Below, piece by piece: positions 41,018 through 50,370 of a stretch of DNA of 64,000 bases. How positions within the stretch are numbered: position 1 is the stretch's first letter; every line of letters begins with the position of its first letter. A program made the translations under genes and the position numbers. Below the pieces are notes generated by a model. It was not told where the DNA came from, searched no databases, and was given only the letters and a program-made list of their open reading frames with translations. The stretch covers positions 124,001 to 188,000 of the forward strand of contig NZ_CP047202.1 of assembly GCF_030408715.1 (NCBI RefSeq), given 5' to 3'. Source of the DNA: Corynebacterium confusum (GTDB lineage: Bacteria; Actinomycetota; Actinomycetes; Mycobacteriales; Mycobacteriaceae).

Positions 41018-43432
41018 GTGGCTAAACTCCTGTACCGGTTGGGGCATTGGTCCTACCTGAACAAGTGGAAGGTCATCGTCACCTGGCTTGTGCTCCTGGC
41101 CGCGACCGCGGGTACGGCCGTGGCGCTGATGAAGCCGATGACGAGCGAGTTCTCCATCGCGGGCACGCCGTCCATCGACGCGACCTACCGGGCCATGGAG
41201 CTCTTCCCCGAGGGCGGCAACCCGGCGAACGTGCCCACGGTGAACCTGGTCTTCCACGCCCCGGAGGGCGAGAAGCTCAGTGACCCGGACAACGCGCAGG
41301 CCATTGACCAGGTGGTGGACTACCTCCGGGACAACCTGGAGATGGGCGACACCATGCGCTTTGGCAACCCGCTGGAGGTCTCGCCCAAGCTGCAGGAGCA
41401 GGTCGTCGACCAGTTCACCTCGATGGGGCTGCCGGAGGAATCCGCCCGCCAGGACGCGGACAACCTGGCGATGGTCAGCGAGAACGGGACCATCGCGTAT
41501 ACGACTTTTGACTTCGACGCTGAGAGCCCTTATACGGTGGACTCGGAAGACAAGGAGATTGTAAGCGACGCGATGGATCTGGGCCGCGCGGCGGGCCTGC
41601 AGGTCGAGGCCGGCGGCGCCGGCTTCGGCGACGATATCCGGGTCAACTCGACCTCCGAGGTCATCGGCCTGGGCGTGGCCTTCCTGGTGCTGATCTTCAC
41701 CTTCGGCTCGCTGGTCTCTGCAGGCATGCCGCTCATCTCCGCGGTGATCGGCGTGGGGCTCGGATCGCTGGGCCTGATGATCGCCACCCACTGGGTGGAG
41801 CTGAACAACATGACCCCGGTGCTGGCCGTGATGATCGGCCTGGCCGTGGGCATCGACTACGCCCTGTTCATCCTGTCGCGCTACCGCGCCGAGCGCGAGC
41901 GCATGTCCGGGCCGGAGGCCGCGGGCATGGCCGCCGGCACGGCCGGCTCCTCGGTGGTCTTCGCCGGCACCACTGTCTTCGTGGCGCTATTCGCGCTGGT
42001 GATCGCCCGCATCGGCTTCCTGTCCGCCATGGGCCTGGCCGCCGCCGGCACCGTAGCCATCTCCGTGCTGGTCGCCCTGACCCTGATCCCGGCCCTGCTG
42101 GGGCTGCTGGGCGACAAGGCCTTCGCGGGCCGCATCCCGGGCGTGGCCGGCAACCCGAACCGCAAGGGTAAGCGCTCCCGCCGCCGCACTATGGGCAACC
42201 GCTGGGTGCGCGCGGTCCAGAAGGTGCCGGGGCTGACCATGGCCGGCGTGGTCCTTTCCCTCGGTCTGCTCTCGGCGCCGGTGCTGAACATGGAGCTGGC
42301 GCTGCCGGCGGATACCACCTCGAACCCGGACACCACCCAGCGTAAGGCCGCGGACCTGCTCGCGGAGGGCTTCGGCCCCGGCGTGAACGGGCCGTTCTTG
42401 GTCATCGTGGACGCGGCCGACGTCAACGAGGACTCCGCCGCGCTCCAGCCGCTGATGTCCGCGCAGGAGGGCGACGACGAACATTCCAAGGCCGCGTTCT
42501 CGTCCTTCATGTACGCCACGGATCAGCTCAAGGGCGTGGGCGGGGTCAAGCACGCCCAGCTGGTGGGGCTCAGCCAAGACCAGAACTCCGCGCAGATCAT
42601 GATCACCCCGGAGACCTCGCCCACGGAGGAGGCCACCGTGGGCGTGGCCAACGCCCTGCGGGATACCAACTCTCGGATCGAGGACGCGACCGGCACCGAG
42701 GTCGGCATGACGGGCCTGACCGCCGTGCAGCTGGACATCACGGAACGCCTCGAGCAGGCCATGCCGCTCTACCTGGGCATCGTGGTGGGCCTGGCCATCC
42801 TGCTGCTGCTCGTGGTCTTCCGCTCGGTCTTGGTCCCGCTGGTGGCTGGCCTCGGCTTCCTGCTCTCGGTGGGCGCGGCGTTCGGCGTGACCGTGCTGTT
42901 CTGGCAGGAGGGCCTGTGGGGCCTGGTGCCGGCGCCGGGCCCGCTGATTTCCTTTATGCCGATCTTCCTCATCGGCGTGACCTTCGGCCTGGCTATGGAC
43001 TACCAGGTCTTCCTGGTCACCCGCATGCGCGAGCACTACACGCGCAGCGGCGGCACCTCCCGGCCGGGCTCGCCCTACAACGGGGTCGAAGAGGCCACCA
43101 TCGTCGGCTTCACCCAGGGCGCGCGCGTGGTCACCGCGGCGGCCATCATCATGATCTCGGTCTTCGTGGCCTTCATCAACCAGCCGCTGCCGTTCATCCA
43201 GATCTTCGGCTTCGCCCTGGGCGCGGGCGTGCTTTTCGATGCCTTCTTCGTGCGCATGGCACTCGTGCCCGCCACGATGTTCCTGATGGGCCGCGGCACC
43301 TGGTGGATGCCGCGCTGGCTGGACAAGATCCTGCCCACCATCGACATCGAGGGCAACGAGCTGGAAAAGGAATGGGAAGCTCAGGCCACTAAGCAGAGGG
43401 AATATACTGACCAGCATGACGCACGCAGGTGA
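41018..43432 (+). CDS. MMPL-family RND transporter
   Basis: An 804-residue RND-type membrane protein with the MMPL pattern: one N-terminal helix, a large extracytoplasmic loop, five or six helices, and then the same again. The proton-relay Asp-Tyr pairs are in GLAVGIDYALFILSRY (about residues 275-290) and GVTFGLAMDYQVFLVTRM (about 652-669). Actinobacterial MMPLs carry trehalose mycolates or other lipids; some export small molecules. This one is not near mycolate genes, so its substrate is open. It starts with GTG after AAAGGTG and overlaps tgt by 17 bases. Confidence 0.88.
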   Translation: MAKLLYRLGHWSYLNKWKVIVTWLVLLAATAGTAVALMKPMTSEFSIAGTPSIDATYRAMELFPEGGNPANVPTVNLVFHAPEGEKLSDPDNAQAIDQVVDYLRDNLEMGDTMRFGNPLEVSPKLQEQVVDQFTSMGLPEESARQDADNLAMVSENGTIAYTTFDFDAESPYTVDSEDKEIVSDAMDLGRAAGLQVEAGGAGFGDDIRVNSTSEVIGLGVAFLVLIFTFGSLVSAGMPLISAVIGVGLGSLGLMIATHWVELNNMTPVLAVMIGLAVGIDYALFILSRYRAERERMSGPEAAGMAAGTAGSSVVFAGTTVFVALFALVIARIGFLSAMGLAAAGTVAISVLVALTLIPALLGLLGDKAFAGRIPGVAGNPNRKGKRSRRRTMGNRWVRAVQKVPGLTMAGVVLSLGLLSAPVLNMELALPADTTSNPDTTQRKAADLLAEGFGPGVNGPFLVIVDAADVNEDSAALQPLMSAQEGDDEHSKAAFSSFMYATDQLKGVGGVKHAQLVGLSQDQNSAQIMITPETSPTEEATVGVANALRDTNSRIEDATGTEVGMTGLTAVQLDITERLEQAMPLYLGIVVGLAILLLLVVFRSVLVPLVAGLGFLLSVGAAFGVTVLFWQEGLWGLVPAPGPLISFMPIFLIGVTFGLAMDYQVFLVTRMREHYTRSGGTSRPGSPYNGVEEATIVGFTQGARVVTAAAIIMISVFVAFINQPLPFIQIFGFALGAGVLFDAFFVRMALVPATMFLMGRGTWWMPRWLDKILPTIDIEGNELEKEWEAQATKQREYTDQHDARR
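43403..43408 (+). promoter_or_regulatory. Leaderless-type -10 box (TATACT) for tgt
   Basis: TATACT inside the last codons of the MMPL gene ends seven bases before the ATG of tgt. It matches the TATAAT consensus in five of six positions. Confidence 0.55.
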
Positions 43433-44675
43433 CTTGAGCTTTAAGGTCCGTACCCGCCTGGAACAGGAAGGCGCGGGAAAGCACGGCCGCACCGGGGTGA
43501 TTAGCACCCCGCACGGGGATATCCAGACCCCGGCTTTCATCCCGGTGGCCACCAAGGCCACCGTCAAGACCCTGACCCCGGAGCAGATCCGGGCCACCGG
43601 CGCTCAAGCCATTCTGTCGAACGCGTACCACCTCTACCTGCAGCCCGGCCACGACATCGTGGACGCCGCCGGCGGGGTCGCCGCCTTCGAGAACTGGCAC
43701 GGCCCGACGTACACCGACTCCGGCGGGTTCCAGGTGATGAGCCTCGGCGTGGGCTTCAAGAAGGTGCTGGCCATGGACCTGGCCGACCTGACGGAGCAGG
43801 ACATTCGCGCGGCCAAGAAGGAGCGCATGGCGCAGGTGGATGAAGACGGGGTGGACTTCAAGTCCGTCATCGACGGCTCCAAGCACCGGTTTACCCCGGA
43901 AAAATCCATGCAGATCCAGCACGGGCTGGGCGCGGACATCATGTTCGCCTTCGACGAGTTGACCACGCTCGTCGACACCCGCGCCTACCAGGAAGAGTCG
44001 GTGGCGCGCACGCACCGGTGGGCGCAGCGCTGCATCGATGAGCACACGCGGCTGACCCAGGAGCGCACCCACCGGCCCAAGCAGTCCCTGTGGGGCGTGG
44101 TGCAGGGCGCCCAGTACGAGGACCTGCGGCGCCAGGCTGCCCGCGGCCTGGTGGAGATCTCCGATAAGGCCTGGGCGTCCGGCAGCCGCGGCTTTGGCGG
44201 CTTCGGCATCGGCGGCGCGCTGGAGAAGGAAAACCTGGGCACCATCGTCGGCTGGGTCTGCGACGAGCTGCCGGAGGACAAGCCGCGCCACCTGCTGGGC
44301 ATTTCCGAGCCGGACGACCTGTTTACCGCGGTGGAGGCCGGCGCGGATACCTTCGACTGCGTCGCGCCGACGCGCCTGGCCCGCCGCGGCGGTGTCTACA
44401 CCCTGGACGGGCGGCTGAACCTATCGAACGCCCGCTTCAAGCGCGATTTTGCGGGTGTGGACGAGGAATTCGGCGGCTACGTCTCCGAGAACTACTCGCG
44501 GGCCTACCTCCACCATCTGCTCAAGGCGAAGGAGTACCTGGCCGGGACGCTGTGCACCATCCACAACCTGGAGTTTATGGTCCGCCTGGTGGACAATATC
44601 CGCGCCGCCATCGACGGCGGCTACTACGCGGCCTACCGCGACGAATTCCTGGGGCGCTACTACGCCGGCCGCTAA
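43416..44675 (+). CDS. tgt: tRNA-guanine transglycosylase Tgt, zinc cysteines missing
   Basis: A 419-residue TIM-barrel enzyme that swaps G34 of tRNA(Asp/Asn/His/Tyr) for preQ1 or queuine. The acid Asp lies in TDSGGFQVMS (Asp101) and the nucleophile in FDCVAPTR (Asp314); WGVVQGAQYEDLR and HLLGISEPDD are base-recognition blocks. It is about 40 residues longer than E. coli Tgt. Where other bacterial enzymes carry CxCxxC before NYSRAYL, this protein reads EFGGYVSENYSRAYL, so the three zinc cysteines become Phe352, Gly354 and Ser357; the fourth ligand, His383 in TIHNL, remains. It may have its own leaderless promoter. Confidence 0.93.
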   Translation: MTHAGDLSFKVRTRLEQEGAGKHGRTGVISTPHGDIQTPAFIPVATKATVKTLTPEQIRATGAQAILSNAYHLYLQPGHDIVDAAGGVAAFENWHGPTYTDSGGFQVMSLGVGFKKVLAMDLADLTEQDIRAAKKERMAQVDEDGVDFKSVIDGSKHRFTPEKSMQIQHGLGADIMFAFDELTTLVDTRAYQEESVARTHRWAQRCIDEHTRLTQERTHRPKQSLWGVVQGAQYEDLRRQAARGLVEISDKAWASGSRGFGGFGIGGALEKENLGTIVGWVCDELPEDKPRHLLGISEPDDLFTAVEAGADTFDCVAPTRLARRGGVYTLDGRLNLSNARFKRDFAGVDEEFGGYVSENYSRAYLHHLLKAKEYLAGTLCTIHNLEFMVRLVDNIRAAIDGGYYAAYRDEFLGRYYAGR

Positions 44676-44711
44676 CGCGAAGGGCCTGCGCTGTGACGCC
44701 TAGGCGGGTGT

Positions 44712-44717
44712 TACGGT
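44712..44717 (+). promoter_or_regulatory. Leaderless-type -10 box (TACGGT) for the ABC-class ATPase gene
   Basis: TACGGT ends seven bases before the ATG at 44725. Confidence 0.5.
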
Positions 44718-44724
44718 GGCGGGT

Positions 44725-46500
44725 ATGTCTGGAAGGAATTTTCGCGGTGACTGCCGCTCAGGCGGTACTTTAGAGGACCTCGCTAAGGCCTGCCACGGTA
44801 TCGACGGCGCCGGTTACGGCGCGTACAAGAAGCTCGCCGGCACCTATACTGAGCCCGGCCCGGACGGGCTGACGGTGGCGATCGACAAGGTGCAAAGCGA
44901 TCCCTTCGCCGCCCCGTCCAAGGTGCGGGTGCGCGTGCCCCGCGCGGTGGCCGACCTGCCGGCCGACGTGGTCACCGATGAGCTCGACAAGGTCGCGGTG
45001 GCCGACTTTCTCGCCCGCAGGATTGCGCGCATCGCCGCCGCCATCGGCGGCGGCAAGGGAGGCAAAGGCCGCAAGGGCAGCGGCAAGTCCAACAGCGTGA
45101 GCGTCGGGTTCATCGGCCAAGAGGTACTGGAGCGCAGCGCCGTCGTGGTCACCGACGAGGTTATCGAGGTGCGCCTGCTGGTCGGCCTGCCGGCCCAGGG
45201 CCGCCGCGTCCTCGGCCACCGCGCCGCCGGCCTGCTGGCCGAGGACCTGCCGGACGCGGTGGAAGAGGCCGTGGTGACCGAGGAATTCGACCCGGATGAC
45301 CTGGCTCGTCACGTCTGGCTCCTGCGCGACCAGGAGGCCCTGCGCGCGCAGCTGGCTACCCGCGACCTGGTCGGTTTCGTGGGCAACGGCGCCATCCTGC
45401 CGCGCCGGGCCGGTGATAGCAACAAGCCGATGGACGCGGATACCGCCGCGGCTTTTATCGCCCCGGAGGAGCTCACGCACAGCTTCGAGCTGCCCAGCGG
45501 CCGCACCGTGACGGGCATGGGGGTTCCCGCCGGCCTGACCGTCATTGTGGGCGGCGGCTACCACGGCAAGTCCACGCTGTTGCGCGCCCTGGAGCGCGGC
45601 GTCTACCCGCACGTGGCCGGCGACGGCCGCGAATGGGTCATTACCCGGGCGGATGCCGTCAGCGTGCGCGCCGAGGACGGCCGCCCGGTCACGGACCTGG
45701 ATATCTCCCCGTTCATTACCAACCTGCCGACCGGGGCGGATACCCGCCGCTTTTCCACCACCAACGCCAGCGGCTCGACCTCCCAGGCCGCCAACGTCGT
45801 CGAGGCCGCTGAGGCCGGCGCCACCGCCCTGCTGATCGACGAGGACACCTCGGCGACGAATTTCATGATCCGGGACCGCCTCATGCAGGAGCTCGTCCCC
45901 GGCGACCAGGAGCCCATCACCCCGTACGTGGCGCGGGTGAAGGCGCTCTACCAGGACAAGGGCATTTCCACCGTCCTGATTGCGGGCGGATCCGGCGCCT
46001 ACCTCAGCCTGGCCGACACGGTCATCGCCATGGACCGCTACCAGCCGCACGAGATCACCTCCCGCGCCCATGAGATCGCCGCCGGCTCCCGCCCGCACGA
46101 GCTGGAGCTTGCGCCCGGAATGTTCGAACCCAGCGGCCGCGCCCTGGCCCCGGGCTGCCTTAAGCCCGCCGCCGGTCACAAGGGCAAGCCCCAGGGCGCG
46201 AAGCCGCGCGGGCTAGACACCATCAGCTTTGCCAAAAGCGACATCGACCTAAGCGCGGTCTCGCAGCTGGCCGATGCCCCGCAGACCGCCGCCATCGCGC
46301 TGTGCCTGGAGTGGCTGGGCAAGCACAACGACTCCCGCCCCGTCACCGAGCTGGTCGACGAGCTGCTGGCGACCATCACCGCCGAGTCCCTGACCGCGCT
46401 GACCCCGGGGCGCGCCCACCCCGGGCACCTGTCCCGCCCCCGCAAGCACGAGATCCTGGCTGCGGTGAACCGTTACCGGAGGTTGGATATCAAGCGCTAA
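44725..46500 (+). CDS. Predicted ATPase of the ABC class (PF09818-like), function unknown
   Basis: A 591-residue soluble ATPase. Residues 1-115 form an N-terminal part with a Gly/Lys-rich linker (GGGKGGKGRKGSGKSNS). Walker A GGGYHGKSTLLRALE lies near residue 275. FSTTNASGSTSQAANVVEA stands at the signature position, and Walker B is ATALLIDEDTSATNFMIRD. IRDRLMQELVPGDQEPITPY and GISTVLIAGGSGAYLSLAD are family blocks. There is no partner permease. The C-terminus carries another helical domain. It lies between tgt and a convergent yhhQ. The family's cellular role is not established, so I assign none; start 44725 is preferred for the -10 box. Confidence 0.82.
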   Translation: MSGRNFRGDCRSGGTLEDLAKACHGIDGAGYGAYKKLAGTYTEPGPDGLTVAIDKVQSDPFAAPSKVRVRVPRAVADLPADVVTDELDKVAVADFLARRIARIAAAIGGGKGGKGRKGSGKSNSVSVGFIGQEVLERSAVVVTDEVIEVRLLVGLPAQGRRVLGHRAAGLLAEDLPDAVEEAVVTEEFDPDDLARHVWLLRDQEALRAQLATRDLVGFVGNGAILPRRAGDSNKPMDADTAAAFIAPEELTHSFELPSGRTVTGMGVPAGLTVIVGGGYHGKSTLLRALERGVYPHVAGDGREWVITRADAVSVRAEDGRPVTDLDISPFITNLPTGADTRRFSTTNASGSTSQAANVVEAAEAGATALLIDEDTSATNFMIRDRLMQELVPGDQEPITPYVARVKALYQDKGISTVLIAGGSGAYLSLADTVIAMDRYQPHEITSRAHEIAAGSRPHELELAPGMFEPSGRALAPGCLKPAAGHKGKPQGAKPRGLDTISFAKSDIDLSAVSQLADAPQTAAIALCLEWLGKHNDSRPVTELVDELLATITAESLTALTPGRAHPGHLSRPRKHEILAAVNRYRRLDIKR

Positions 46501-46518
46501 GCCGGATACCTTACGGGC

Positions 46519-47229
46519 CTAGGCGCCCGCCCCGCCGGCAACGTAGTTCTCCTTCTTTTTGACCCACTTGATGACCTGGGTGGTCACTGGCAGGAGGACG
46601 ACCTCGATGAGGGTCTTCCACAGGAAGCCGACGATGACGTAGTTGATGAAGTCGCTGGCGGTGGAGATGCCGATGACGGGCGCCGCGATGGCGCAGAACA
46701 GGAGGGTATCGCCGAACTCGCCCACGACGGTCGAGGCGATGAGGCGGACCGGCAGCTTCTTCTCGCCGTTGCGGCGCTTGAGCACGGACATGACCCAGGC
46801 GTTGAGCAGCTGGCCGACGAGGTAGCCGCAGAGGGAGGCCAAAACGATCTGGGGAACCAGGCCCAGGGTGGCGGCGAAGGCCTCTTGGCCCTCGTAGAAC
46901 TCGGCTTCCGGCAGCCAGATGCCGATGTAGAAGGACAGCACGGCCAGCAGGGCCATGGCGAAGCCGATGTAGATGGCGCGCCGGGTGGACTTAAAACCGT
47001 AGCACTCGGCCAGCACGTCGCCGGTGATATAGGCCAGGGGGAACAGGAAGAAGGCGCCGTCGGTGACTAGGGGGCCAAGCTCGACGCCCTTCGTGGCGTT
47101 GATATTCGAGATCAGGAAGGTGACGACGAACAGCGTGACCAGCCACGGGTACAGGCTGGCCTGCACCGGGATGAATCGGATGCTCTCGCCACCGGGGTTG
47201 GTGGTTGCGGTTGCCGATTGTTTTGTCAT
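46519..47229 (-). CDS. yhhQ: YhhQ-type queuosine-precursor transporter (VUT family)
   Basis: A 236-residue membrane protein with about six helices. Family marks are FLISNINATKGVELGP, the block DGAFFLFPLAYITGDVLAEC with conserved Asp and Glu, and VGEFGDTLLFCAIA near residue 171-184. E. coli YhhQ imports preQ0/preQ1, and other members take up queuine or queuosine. Start ATG at 47229, just after AAGGTGC. It is convergent with the ABC-class ATPase and divergent from gluQ, with 41 bases between starts. Placement beside tgt and gluQ supports a queuosine salvage role. Confidence 0.88.
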   Translation of the reverse strand: MTKQSATATTNPGGESIRFIPVQASLYPWLVTLFVVTFLISNINATKGVELGPLVTDGAFFLFPLAYITGDVLAECYGFKSTRRAIYIGFAMALLAVLSFYIGIWLPEAEFYEGQEAFAATLGLVPQIVLASLCGYLVGQLLNAWVMSVLKRRNGEKKLPVRLIASTVVGEFGDTLLFCAIAAPVIGISTASDFINYVIVGFLWKTLIEVVLLPVTTQVIKWVKKKENYVAGGAGA

Positions 47230-47257
47230 GCACCTTATCGTGCCAGAACGTGGGCGG

Positions 47258-47263
47258 TACGCT
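47258..47263 (+). promoter_or_regulatory. Leaderless-type -10 box (TACGCT) for gluQ
   Basis: TACGCT ends seven bases before the ATG at 47271. Confidence 0.5.
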
Positions 47264-47270
47264 GTAATTT

Positions 47271-48197
47271 ATGAGTTCTGAGACCCTTCCTGTGGCCGGG
47301 CGTTACGCGCCCAGCCCAAGCGGTGACCTGCATTTTGGAAACCTGCGCACTGCGCTGCTGGCCTGGCTGTTTGCGCGCTGGTCCGGCCGGAAATTCTACC
47401 TGCGGGTCGAGGACGTGGACACCCAGCGTTCCTCGCTGGAATCCGCCGCGCGGCAGCAAGAAGACTTGCAGGCTATCGGTCTGGAATGGGACGGTGAGGT
47501 GCTGCGCCAGCAGGACCGTTCTGCGGCGTACGAGGCGGCGCTGGTCCGACTGCCGCACTACGAGTGCTATTGCTCCCGCAAGGACATCCAGGAAGCCGCC
47601 CGCGCCCCGCACGCCATTCCCGGCCAGTACCCGGGCACGTGCCGGGACTTGAGTGATAAAGAGCGGGAGGCCAAGCGGGCGGAGCTGGCCGCGGCTGGCC
47701 GCATGCCGGCGTTGCGCCTGCGCGCCGACCGCGACGAGTATACCGTGCACGACTACCACCGCGGTGACTACACCGGCGAGGTCGATGACTTCATTCTGCG
47801 CCGCGGCGGAAACGCAAACCAGCACCAGGACTTCGCCTACAACCTGGCCGTGGTGGTCGATGACACCTACCAAGGCGTGGACCAGGTGGTGCGCGGCGAC
47901 GACCTGCTTACCTCCGCCCCACGCCAGGCGTACCTGGCGCACCTGCTGGGGAAGGCGGCCCCGGAGTACGTCCACGTGCCGTTGGTACTCAACAGCGACG
48001 GTCGACGCCTGTCCAAGCGCGACGGGGCGGTGACCCTGCGCCAGCTGCTGGAGACCGCCAGCGTCCAGCAGGTGGTGGGGCAACTTGCGGCATCGTTGGG
48101 GCTGGCCGGGGTCCGCAGCGCGGAGGAGATCTTAGAGTGCTTCGACCCGGCACGGATGGGCTGGGATGCGGTTTTCTGGGAGCCGGCAGGAAACTAA
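47271..48197 (+). CDS. gluQ: Glutamyl-Q tRNA(Asp) synthetase
   Basis: A 308-residue class I synthetase paralogue lacking the anticodon-binding domain of GluRS. It attaches Glu to queuosine at position 34 of tRNA(Asp). The HIGH-like motif is [12 protein letters not shown] near residues 13-24 and the KMSKS-like motif RLSKRDGA near 246-253. Zinc-site cysteines appear in CYCSRKDI and [32 protein letters not shown] is the usual core. Its presence implies that mature queuosine is made, although queA and queG/queH are not in this window. Confidence 0.9.
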   Translation: MSSETLPVAGRYAPSPSGDLHFGNLRTALLAWLFARWSGRKFYLRVEDVDTQRSSLESAARQQEDLQAIGLEWDGEVLRQQDRSAAYEAALVRLPHYECYCSRKDIQEAARAPHAIPGQYPGTCRDLSDKEREAKRAELAAAGRMPALRLRADRDEYTVHDYHRGDYTGEVDDFILRRGGNANQHQDFAYNLAVVVDDTYQGVDQVVRGDDLLTSAPRQAYLAHLLGKAAPEYVHVPLVLNSDGRRLSKRDGAVTLRQLLETASVQQVVGQLAASLGLAGVRSAEEILECFDPARMGWDAVFWEPAGN

Positions 48198-48264
48198 CTT
48201 GTGGCTGCCAGCCCCGCGTCCTACACTTAAAACGTAAAGAGAAAAGGCGCGGGGAGAAGGCGTT

Positions 48265-49821
48265 GTGGAAATAGTCCTAGGGGTAGTGGCGTTGCTGCTG
48301 CTCAGCATCATTTCAGTCGCAGTGGGGGAGAAGTTGAGGCTGCCGTGGCCCGCCCTGCTATCGGTGGTGGCGATGGTCATCGTCTTCATCCCCGGTATCC
48401 CGGCGCTCCGCGTGCCGGCCGATCTCATCCTGCCCATCTTCCTGCCGCCGCTGCTGTGGGCGCTGGCGCGGCGGACCTCCTGGGGAGTTATCCGACAGCA
48501 GTGGCTGACCATCGTGAGCCTGTCCGTGCTGCTAGTGGTGGTGACCACGGCCGCGGTGGGCGCTGCCGCGTACGTCTTCCTGCCCGGCGTCGGGGTGGCC
48601 GCAGCCCTGTTGATTGGTTCGGCCATCGCCCCGCCGGATCCGGTCGCGGTGGACGCGGTGGCCGAGCCCGCCGGCATCCCGCGCCGTATCATCTCGGCCC
48701 TGCAGACCGAGGGCTTGTTTAACGATGCCGCCTCCATCGTCGTCTTCCACATGGCCCTGTTGGCCGTAACCCGTGGCGCGGAGCTTTCCGTGGGGGAGGG
48801 CATCTTAAAGTTCGCCTACTCCGCCGTGGTGGCCAGCGTCATCGGCCTGCTGGTCGGGCGGGTGGCCAGCTGGTTTATCAAGCACGTGCACGATGTCACC
48901 GCGCGCAACGCACTGACCTGGGTGATCCCTTTCGCCACCTATATTCTCTCCGAGGAGCTGGGTGCCTCCGGCGTTATCGCCGTGGTCATCGCCGCGGTGG
49001 AGCTGAACTCGCGCGCGCCCATTGAGGCCGAGGACCGCGTCAGCGGCCAGGCCTTCTGGTCCACGGTGGACCTGCTCTTTACCGGCCTGGCCTTCGGGCT
49101 CATCGGGCTGTCCGTCAACGACGCCATCACGCAGGTCGGCTCGGATCTGTGGCACTCGGTCCTGGTGGGCGTCATCCTTTCCCTGGTGGCCTTCGCCGTG
49201 CGCCTGGTGTGGATGTACGTCTTCTACCGGATCAACCTGCGGCGCGGGAAGCCCGGCGTGGCCCCGCTCCGCCTGCAAGAAGTCCTGCTGATGACCTGGT
49301 CCGGCATGCGCGGACTCGTCACGCTGGCCCTAGTGCTGTCGGTGCCGAGCGGGGCCATCCCGTTCTACAACGAGCTCGCCGTCATCGCCCTGACCGTGCT
49401 GCTGGTGACCATGGTGCTGCCTGGCATGCTCCTGCCGTGGCTGATGAGCAAGCTGGATCTGACGGCGGATTCGCAGGCCGCCTCGGACAAAATGCACGCC
49501 GAAGTCACTGAGCGCGCCCGCAAGGCCGCCATCGACAGCCTGCGTAAACAGCACGATGACTTGGAACCGGAGGTCGCTGCCAACATCGACGACTGGTTCG
49601 ACAAGGTCTTCGGTACTGACGACCTCGACGCGGAGGATCAAAAGGCCCGCCTGGAAAAGGCCCATCGCGCCCGCGCCTTCGCGGCCCAGGCCCGCGCTAC
49701 CGCCTTCCAGGCCTCCCAATCCGTCCTGCTGGAGATGCGCAACGATCCCCGCGACAACCCAGCCCTGGTCGACGAGGTTCTCCACGAGGTCGACCGCATG
49801 GTGCTCGCCGCCCGGAAATAA
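48265..49821 (+). CDS. CPA1-type Na+/H+ antiporter
   Basis: A 518-residue antiporter with about 12 helices followed by a soluble C-terminal tail of about 110 residues with coiled-coil character (residues 405-515). The ion-binding Asp lies in TEGLFNDAASIVVFH near residue 153, after GSAIAPPDPVAVDAVAE; MTWSGMRGLVTLALVLS near 340 is the late-helix Arg block. It probably exports Na+ or K+ in exchange for protons for pH and salt control. It starts with GTG after GGGGAGAAGG. Confidence 0.88.
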   Translation: MEIVLGVVALLLLSIISVAVGEKLRLPWPALLSVVAMVIVFIPGIPALRVPADLILPIFLPPLLWALARRTSWGVIRQQWLTIVSLSVLLVVVTTAAVGAAAYVFLPGVGVAAALLIGSAIAPPDPVAVDAVAEPAGIPRRIISALQTEGLFNDAASIVVFHMALLAVTRGAELSVGEGILKFAYSAVVASVIGLLVGRVASWFIKHVHDVTARNALTWVIPFATYILSEELGASGVIAVVIAAVELNSRAPIEAEDRVSGQAFWSTVDLLFTGLAFGLIGLSVNDAITQVGSDLWHSVLVGVILSLVAFAVRLVWMYVFYRINLRRGKPGVAPLRLQEVLLMTWSGMRGLVTLALVLSVPSGAIPFYNELAVIALTVLLVTMVLPGMLLPWLMSKLDLTADSQAASDKMHAEVTERARKAAIDSLRKQHDDLEPEVAANIDDWFDKVFGTDDLDAEDQKARLEKAHRARAFAAQARATAFQASQSVLLEMRNDPRDNPALVDEVLHEVDRMVLAARK

Positions 49822-49873
49822 GTTGCCGAAAAACCACCGGCGAGCAGGTCAGCGGCGAGCAGGCCAGCGGCGG

Positions 49874-50242
49874 CTAGGATTCGCGGCCGGTCAGCTTGTC
49901 GATTTCACGGCGGATCGGGCTTAAATCAAAGCCGTCTTCGCGCAGCCACTCCACCTGCGGCGGGGTGTTCATTCCCCACTCCGCCCGGCAGAAGACGTAC
50001 GCCTGCTCCACCTCCGCGGTGTCGAATCCACCGTCGGCAAGGTACTGGCGGAAGCCGTTGGCGCCGGAGTCTTTAAACCACAGCCACACGAAGTCCTCGA
50101 GCGAGTCATCCAGCAAGAAGTCCTCCATCCCGGCCGGGATGTAGCGCAGCTCGTCTTTAATCCGTGCCAGCAGGTCAGAATCCAAGAACGCGTAGAGATA
50201 GTCCAGCGAGTCTTCTAAACCGGCGTAGGTGAGGGCGTCCAT
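49874..50242 (-). CDS. Hypothetical protein, 122 residues
   Basis: Acidic soluble protein starting MDALTYAGLEDSLDYLYAFL, with repeated helical segments and an aromatic core (FVWLWFKDSGANGFRQYL and YVFCRAEWGMN). I do not recognise the family with confidence; it loosely recalls DUF4375/DMP19-like small helical proteins. The start at 50242 is supported by TAAGCT seven bases upstream. A frame reaching 50506 runs antisense through the GNAT gene and is rejected. It is convergent with the antiporter gene. Confidence 0.7.
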   Translation of the reverse strand: MDALTYAGLEDSLDYLYAFLDSDLLARIKDELRYIPAGMEDFLLDDSLEDFVWLWFKDSGANGFRQYLADGGFDTAEVEQAYVFCRAEWGMNTPPQVEWLREDGFDLSPIRREIDKLTGRES

Positions 50243-50249
50243 GAGGCCC

Positions 50250-50255
50250 AGCTTA
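50250..50255 (-). promoter_or_regulatory. Leaderless-type -10 box (TAAGCT) for the gene at 49874
   Basis: TAAGCT on the minus strand, seven bases before the ATG at 50242. Confidence 0.5.
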
Positions 50256-50370
50256 GCGCCTGCCGTACACCGGCCGCGCACGACTGCGAAACAACCAGTC
50301 ACCCGCCCGGCATTTAGTACCCTGAGGCATCCGGCAACCGACGCCGCCTTCAGCCAACGAAGGAGCTGCC

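Noticed and set aside
41987..43597. Minus-strand frame of 536 codons opposite the MMPL gene
   Set aside because: Shadow of a clear transporter gene; the translation is His/Gln/Arg-rich without motifs.
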